Shown here: piece by piece, positions 38,389 to 41,863 of the stretch
Layout: every line of letters starts with the position of its first letter
How positions within the stretch are numbered: position 1 is the first letter of the stretch
From: a virus
Length of the DNA stretch: 41,863 nucleotides
Strand: one strand, 5' to 3'
IMG/VR virus record: IMGVR_UViG_3300006870_002431
Coordinates: 1-41,863 of that record
Translations under genes and position numbers: made by a program
Notes under the pieces: model-generated
Database searches by the model: none
Seen by the model: only the letters and a program-made list of their open reading frames with translations
Told to the model about the DNA's origin: nothing

Positions 38389-39570
38389 CTATAGCTTGAA
38401 TCCTGAGAATGTGTTGGACTGGACATCTTGTTTAATTCCTCCTACTAAGTAAGATTCTGATTCAGTCTCCTGAGGAGCAACTTGAAGACCTTTGGAAGAA
38501 ATCCAATGCTGCGTCCATGGGAGTGGATTATTATTCGCAGAAATATCATACTGAGGTTTTAACCCGATTGCTTTTAATCTCCTATTGGCAATCCATTCTA
38601 CATACTGTTTTAGCAGTTTGTCGTTCAAACCAATCATAGATCCATCTTTGAACAAATAATCTGCCCACTTCTTTTCTTCATTTACGGCAAGATCAAATGC
38701 CTTATAAGTCCACTCTTGTTCTTCATCTATGATCTTTTTCATTTCAGGATCATCACCAGATTTCCATTTGTTCAAAATGTTTTGAGTAATTGCAAGATGC
38801 TGATTTTCGTCTCTGGCGATGAGAGAGATAATCTTAGCGGATCCTTCCATAAGTTTGAGTTCTCCAAATGCAAACGAGCAAGCGAAGGAGACATAGAACC
38901 TAATACCTTCAAGAATATTGACATTTGCAACTGCTCTGTACAGTTTTCGTTTGACATCATTGATCTCCCATTTAGAACTTGGTGAAGATCTGAAGTCTTC
39001 TTTCCACATATTGCCAGTGCCCCACATTTGAGCACTACGAATAAAGTCATCATATGCTTCTGTAACGCTTCTAGAACGCTCTAGAATACGCTCGTCAGTG
39101 ACAATCTTATCAAATACTTCAGATGGGTCTGAATAAACGTTTTTAATGATGTATGTATAAGAGCGACTATGGATCATTTCCATGAATCCCCACACTTCTA
39201 TACATGCCTCAAGTTCAGGGAGTGAGCAATATGGAAGGAATGCCATATTAGGTCCACGACCCTGAATAGAATCAAGCATGATCTGATACTTCAAGTTAGA
39301 AGTATAGATGTGTTTCTGTTCTGGTTCTAGTGTTTGATAATCTCCACGATCTTTTTGTAGTGAGACTTCCTCTGGTCTCCAAAAATATCCAAGTTGTTGA
39401 GTAGTAAGTTTATCAAAGATTGGATATTTGTAAGAATCATATCTTTGTGGACCTAAAGGTTTACCAAAGAACATTGGTTGCTTTTTAGTGTTCACTTGTT
39501 CAGTATTAAATACTGTCATACCTTCAATCGTATTAATCTGTTCTTTGGTTGTCAGAAAGTCGTATTGCAT
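38389..39570 (-). CDS. nrdB: Ribonucleotide reductase class Ia, beta subunit
   Basis: 393 residues. All class Ia beta landmarks are present: LDSIQGR (the first Asp ligand), the MEMIHSRSYTYI segment with Glu, His and the radical Tyr, the Glu in NILEGIRFYVSFAC, and IARDENQHL with Glu and His. The C-terminal half resembles T4 NrdB (LFKDG, PWTQHWISS, ES(E)SYLVG). It supplies the tyrosyl radical for NrdA. The ATG at 39570 has GAGG six bases upstream; an internal ATG at 39519 (MTVFNTEQVN) lines up with the T4 start, so the first 17 residues may be extra or mis-called. It lies 27 bp downstream of nrdA. Confidence 0.95.
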   Translation of the reverse strand: MQYDFLTTKEQINTIEGMTVFNTEQVNTKKQPMFFGKPLGPQRYDSYKYPIFDKLTTQQLGYFWRPEEVSLQKDRGDYQTLEPEQKHIYTSNLKYQIMLDSIQGRGPNMAFLPYCSLPELEACIEVWGFMEMIHSRSYTYIIKNVYSDPSEVFDKIVTDERILERSRSVTEAYDDFIRSAQMWGTGNMWKEDFRSSPSSKWEINDVKRKLYRAVANVNILEGIRFYVSFACSFAFGELKLMEGSAKIISLIARDENQHLAITQNILNKWKSGDDPEMKKIIDEEQEWTYKAFDLAVNEEKKWADYLFKDGSMIGLNDKLLKQYVEWIANRRLKAIGLKPQYDISANNNPLPWTQHWISSKGLQVAPQETESESYLVGGIKQDVQSNTFSGFKL

Positions 39571-39597
39571 TCGTTGCCTCGTTAAAATATAAAGTCG

Positions 39598-41863
39598 TTA
39601 GATTTTGCAGGATTCACAATCCTCTTGTTCATACTCTTCTATTTGATTTAGTAAATCTTGAAGTTCTGATTTTTCTTCATCAACTTCATCACTCTTACTA
39701 TCGTAAGTATTTTGATAATAAGATGTCTTCCAACCGTACTTGTATGTGGTTAGTAAGTCTTTTGCCATTTCCGAAACAGGCACTTCTTTGTTTGGATAGT
39801 TTTCTGGATTATAAGACCAGTTTCCACTGATTGCCTGATCAAAGAACTTTTGAATGACTGAAATGCACTTGATGTATCCGTCATTATTTTCCATATCCCA
39901 TAGAAGAGTATAGTTATTCTTCAGTGTAGAATAGGATGGAACAATCTGCTTAAGAGGCCCTTGTTTTGACTTTTTAATGGACAAGTATCCTCTAGGAGGT
40001 TCGATTCCATTGGTAGCGTTTGACACAACGGAACTGCTTTCTGAAGGCATTTGTGCGGACAATGTTGAGTGCCTAAGACCGTGATCCAAGATGGATGCCC
40101 TAAGCTTCTCCCAATCACGTTCTAACTCCTGGTTGCTAATCTCGTCTACATCTTTCTTATATGTATCAATCGGAAGAATTCCATCTGCATACTTTGTACG
40201 ACCAAAGTTTTCGCACCAACCCTTTTCCTTTGCAAGTTGATTAGAAGATTTCAAGAGATAAAACTGAAATGATTCTGAGAGACCATGAATTGCATCCCAT
40301 GCTTCCTGAGAGTCATATTTAAACCCTAGTTTAGCAAGGTAATGTGCTAGACCAATAAAACCAATTCCAAGGGATCTACGTGCCCTTGTAGCGCGTTCTG
40401 CTGCCTTCACAGGATACTCCTGGTAGTCAATCAGTTCTTCGAGTCCACGGACGGAAAGATCACACAACTCTTCAAGTTCAGAATCCGATTTAATCTTACC
40501 AACATTAATAGCAGAAAGAATACACAGAGCAATCTCACCAAACTCATCATCAATATGAATGATAGGATCTGTTGGGAGTGTAATCTCTTGGCAGAGGTTA
40601 GACATGTTAACCTTGTCTTTAAAAGATGAGTGTGTATTGGAATGGTCGATATTCATAATGTAGATACGACCAGTCTCTGCCCTCTCCTTCAGAAGGTTTA
40701 GAATGAGTTCTTGAGCACCGATAGTTTTTCTTGGAATAGACTGATCTGATTCATAATCATTGTATAGTGCATCAAATCTATCAGTACCAAAAGCATCATA
40801 CAGAACAGGAACGTCGTGCGGACTGAAGAGGGAGATGTCTTGGTTGTTGATGAAACGCTCATAGAACAGCTTGCTGATTTGAATGGAGTAATCTAGTTTA
40901 CGAACTCGGTTATCTTCTGTGCCTTTGTTGTTCTTAAGGACTAGAATGTCTTCGATTTCTTGGTGCCAGATTGGGAAGTGGACAGTCGCTGATCCACCTC
41001 TGATGCCATTCTGAGTGCAGCATCTGACAGTTGCTTCAAACTTTTTGAGGAAAGGGACAACGCCTGTGTGCTGAACTTCTCCGCCTCTGATTTTGCTGTT
41101 GATGCCACGGATGCGACCTGCGTTGATACCGATGCCCGCCCTTTGTGCAACGTATCTGCCAATAGCCATATCACTAGTAAAGATACTATCGAGGGTGTCA
41201 TCGCTATCAACAAGGACACAGCTAGCAAATTGTCGAAGTGGAGTTCTAACCCCCGCCATGATAGGTGTGGGAATGTTGATTTTGTGTTTGGAGATTGCGT
41301 TGTAGTATCGTTTGACATATTCTAAACGTGTTTCCTTAGGATAGTTTTGGAATAGGGTAACGGCAATCATCATGTACATATATTGTGGCGTCTCATATAG
41401 TTCGCCACTGGATCTATCTTGCACGAGGTACTTATCAACGACCTGACGTAGACCCGCATAAGTGAATAGCATGTCACGATCATGATCAATCCAACTATCA
41501 ATCTTGTCCCACTCTTCCATAGAGTATTTACCCAAGATCTCACTATCATATACACCTCTCGATACACAACCAACAGCATGATCATGTACATTAGGATGAC
41601 CATTTACCCAGTCCGATCCAAATACTTGCTTACGAACTGCGAAGAGAAGCAGGCGAGCAGCAACGAACTGATAGTTGGGACTGTCCAAACTAATCAGATC
41701 GCTCGCAGAACGCACCAGGATCTCCTGAATGTCCTTCGTTTCGATGCCGTCGAAGAACTGGAGACCCGAGTTCATTTCCACCTGAGAGGCACTCACACCG
41801 CTCCCTAACCCCTCGCAAGCTTCCTCCACCATCTTGTGGATCTTATCGAGGTTCAGCGCCTCT
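39598..41863 (-). CDS. nrdA: Ribonucleotide reductase class Ia, alpha subunit (5' end outside window)
   Basis: The frame stays open to the window edge: codons before the first internal ATG read EALNLDKIHK, which is normal NrdA sequence, so the true start is beyond 41863. About 754 codons are seen. Catalytic motifs are complete: FASCVL (first redox Cys), MSNLCQEI with Asn, the thiyl Cys and Glu, GEIALC (second redox Cys), MPSESSS, and the C-terminal CESCKI pair that is re-reduced by thioredoxin or glutaredoxin. The ATP-cone start (DKIHKMVEEACEG) is partly visible. It reduces ribonucleoside diphosphates for phage DNA synthesis. No intron or intein is present, unlike in some phage nrd genes. Confidence 0.95.
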   Translation of the reverse strand, partial: EALNLDKIHKMVEEACEGLGSGVSASQVEMNSGLQFFDGIETKDIQEILVRSASDLISLDSPNYQFVAARLLLFAVRKQVFGSDWVNGHPNVHDHAVGCVSRGVYDSEILGKYSMEEWDKIDSWIDHDRDMLFTYAGLRQVVDKYLVQDRSSGELYETPQYMYMMIAVTLFQNYPKETRLEYVKRYYNAISKHKINIPTPIMAGVRTPLRQFASCVLVDSDDTLDSIFTSDMAIGRYVAQRAGIGINAGRIRGINSKIRGGEVQHTGVVPFLKKFEATVRCCTQNGIRGGSATVHFPIWHQEIEDILVLKNNKGTEDNRVRKLDYSIQISKLFYERFINNQDISLFSPHDVPVLYDAFGTDRFDALYNDYESDQSIPRKTIGAQELILNLLKERAETGRIYIMNIDHSNTHSSFKDKVNMSNLCQEITLPTDPIIHIDDEFGEIALCILSAINVGKIKSDSELEELCDLSVRGLEELIDYQEYPVKAAERATRARRSLGIGFIGLAHYLAKLGFKYDSQEAWDAIHGLSESFQFYLLKSSNQLAKEKGWCENFGRTKYADGILPIDTYKKDVDEISNQELERDWEKLRASILDHGLRHSTLSAQMPSESSSVVSNATNGIEPPRGYLSIKKSKQGPLKQIVPSYSTLKNNYTLLWDMENNDGYIKCISVIQKFFDQAISGNWSYNPENYPNKEVPVSEMAKDLLTTYKYGWKTSYYQNTYDSKSDEVDEEKSELQDLLNQIEEYEQEDCESCKI

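Noticed and set aside
39598-41863. Intron or intein in nrdA or nrdB, common in phages
   Set aside because: All catalytic motifs follow in order in one frame without inserted sequence in the part seen.

Overview
The window is a piece of a T4-like (myovirus-type) cyanophage genome, most likely from a phage of marine Prochlorococcus or Synechococcus. The evidence is a class Ia ribonucleotide reductase pair of the T4/cyanophage type (nrdA, nrdB), host-derived bilin genes (a heme oxygenase and a CpeT-like lyase), large tail-fibre-like proteins, T4-type late promoter motifs ([C/T]ATAAATA), phage tRNAs, and very dense minus-strand gene packing with many ATGA stop-start overlaps. Almost everything is on the minus strand, so transcription runs from high to low coordinates. 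The one clear plus-strand gene is a GIY-YIG endonuclease at 37187-37891.

Region by region. (1) 1-20605 is a virion/adhesin region. A giant 3,349-residue fibre-like protein (6328-16377) has an N-terminal beta-helix region followed by several kinds of internal repeat. It is flanked by two paralogous two-gene modules: 18587-20605 with 17948-18574, and 3437-5566 with 1-3416. In the second module the downstream gene has grown into a long fibre with four collagen-like Gly-X-Gln stretches, and it runs off the window. (2) 20662-32775 is a tight operon-like series. It begins with a mannose-6-phosphate isomerase-type cupin, GDP-mannose 4,6-dehydratase, a fucose/colitose synthase and a ColD-type dehydratase. 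It continues with a run of glycosyltransferases (GT10, GT11, GT25, GT6, HtrL/YibB type, a GT4-GT25 fusion) and a sulfotransferase-like gene, and ends in heme oxygenase and CpeT. The first enzymes would make GDP-deoxyhexoses (fucose and/or colitose) and the others would attach or modify sugars on a surface or virion glycan. A 38-codon remnant of a second gmd gene marks a cassette junction at 23650-23772. (3) 32811-38357 is a region of tiny genes, tRNAs and mobile DNA. It holds tRNA(CAT), tRNA-Ala(TGC), tRNA-Gly(TCC) and a tRNA-Arg(TCT) split by a 209-nt group I intron of the cyanobacterial tRNA-Leu type. It also holds two tRNA 3'-end remnants, an HNH endonuclease, a GIY-YIG/NUMOD3 endonuclease and a GIY-YIG fragment truncated at its YIG motif. 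Five very small overlapping genes lie at 34205-34978. (4) 38389-41863 carries nrdB and the 3' part of nrdA, which supply deoxynucleotides for phage replication.

Regulation visible in the sequence: four sigma-70-like promoters, all with exactly 17-bp spacers (20641-20669, 33228-33256, 35681-35709, 36595-36623); several T4-like late promoter motifs; and two hairpin plus T-run terminators (5923-5951, 32811-32839). The first terminator is overlapped by a late promoter. The strongest candidates for something new are the intron-split phage tRNA-Arg with a nearby HNH gene, the dehydratase/GT6/fucosyltransferase glycan cassette with its gmd scar, and the duplicated fibre modules around the giant gene.
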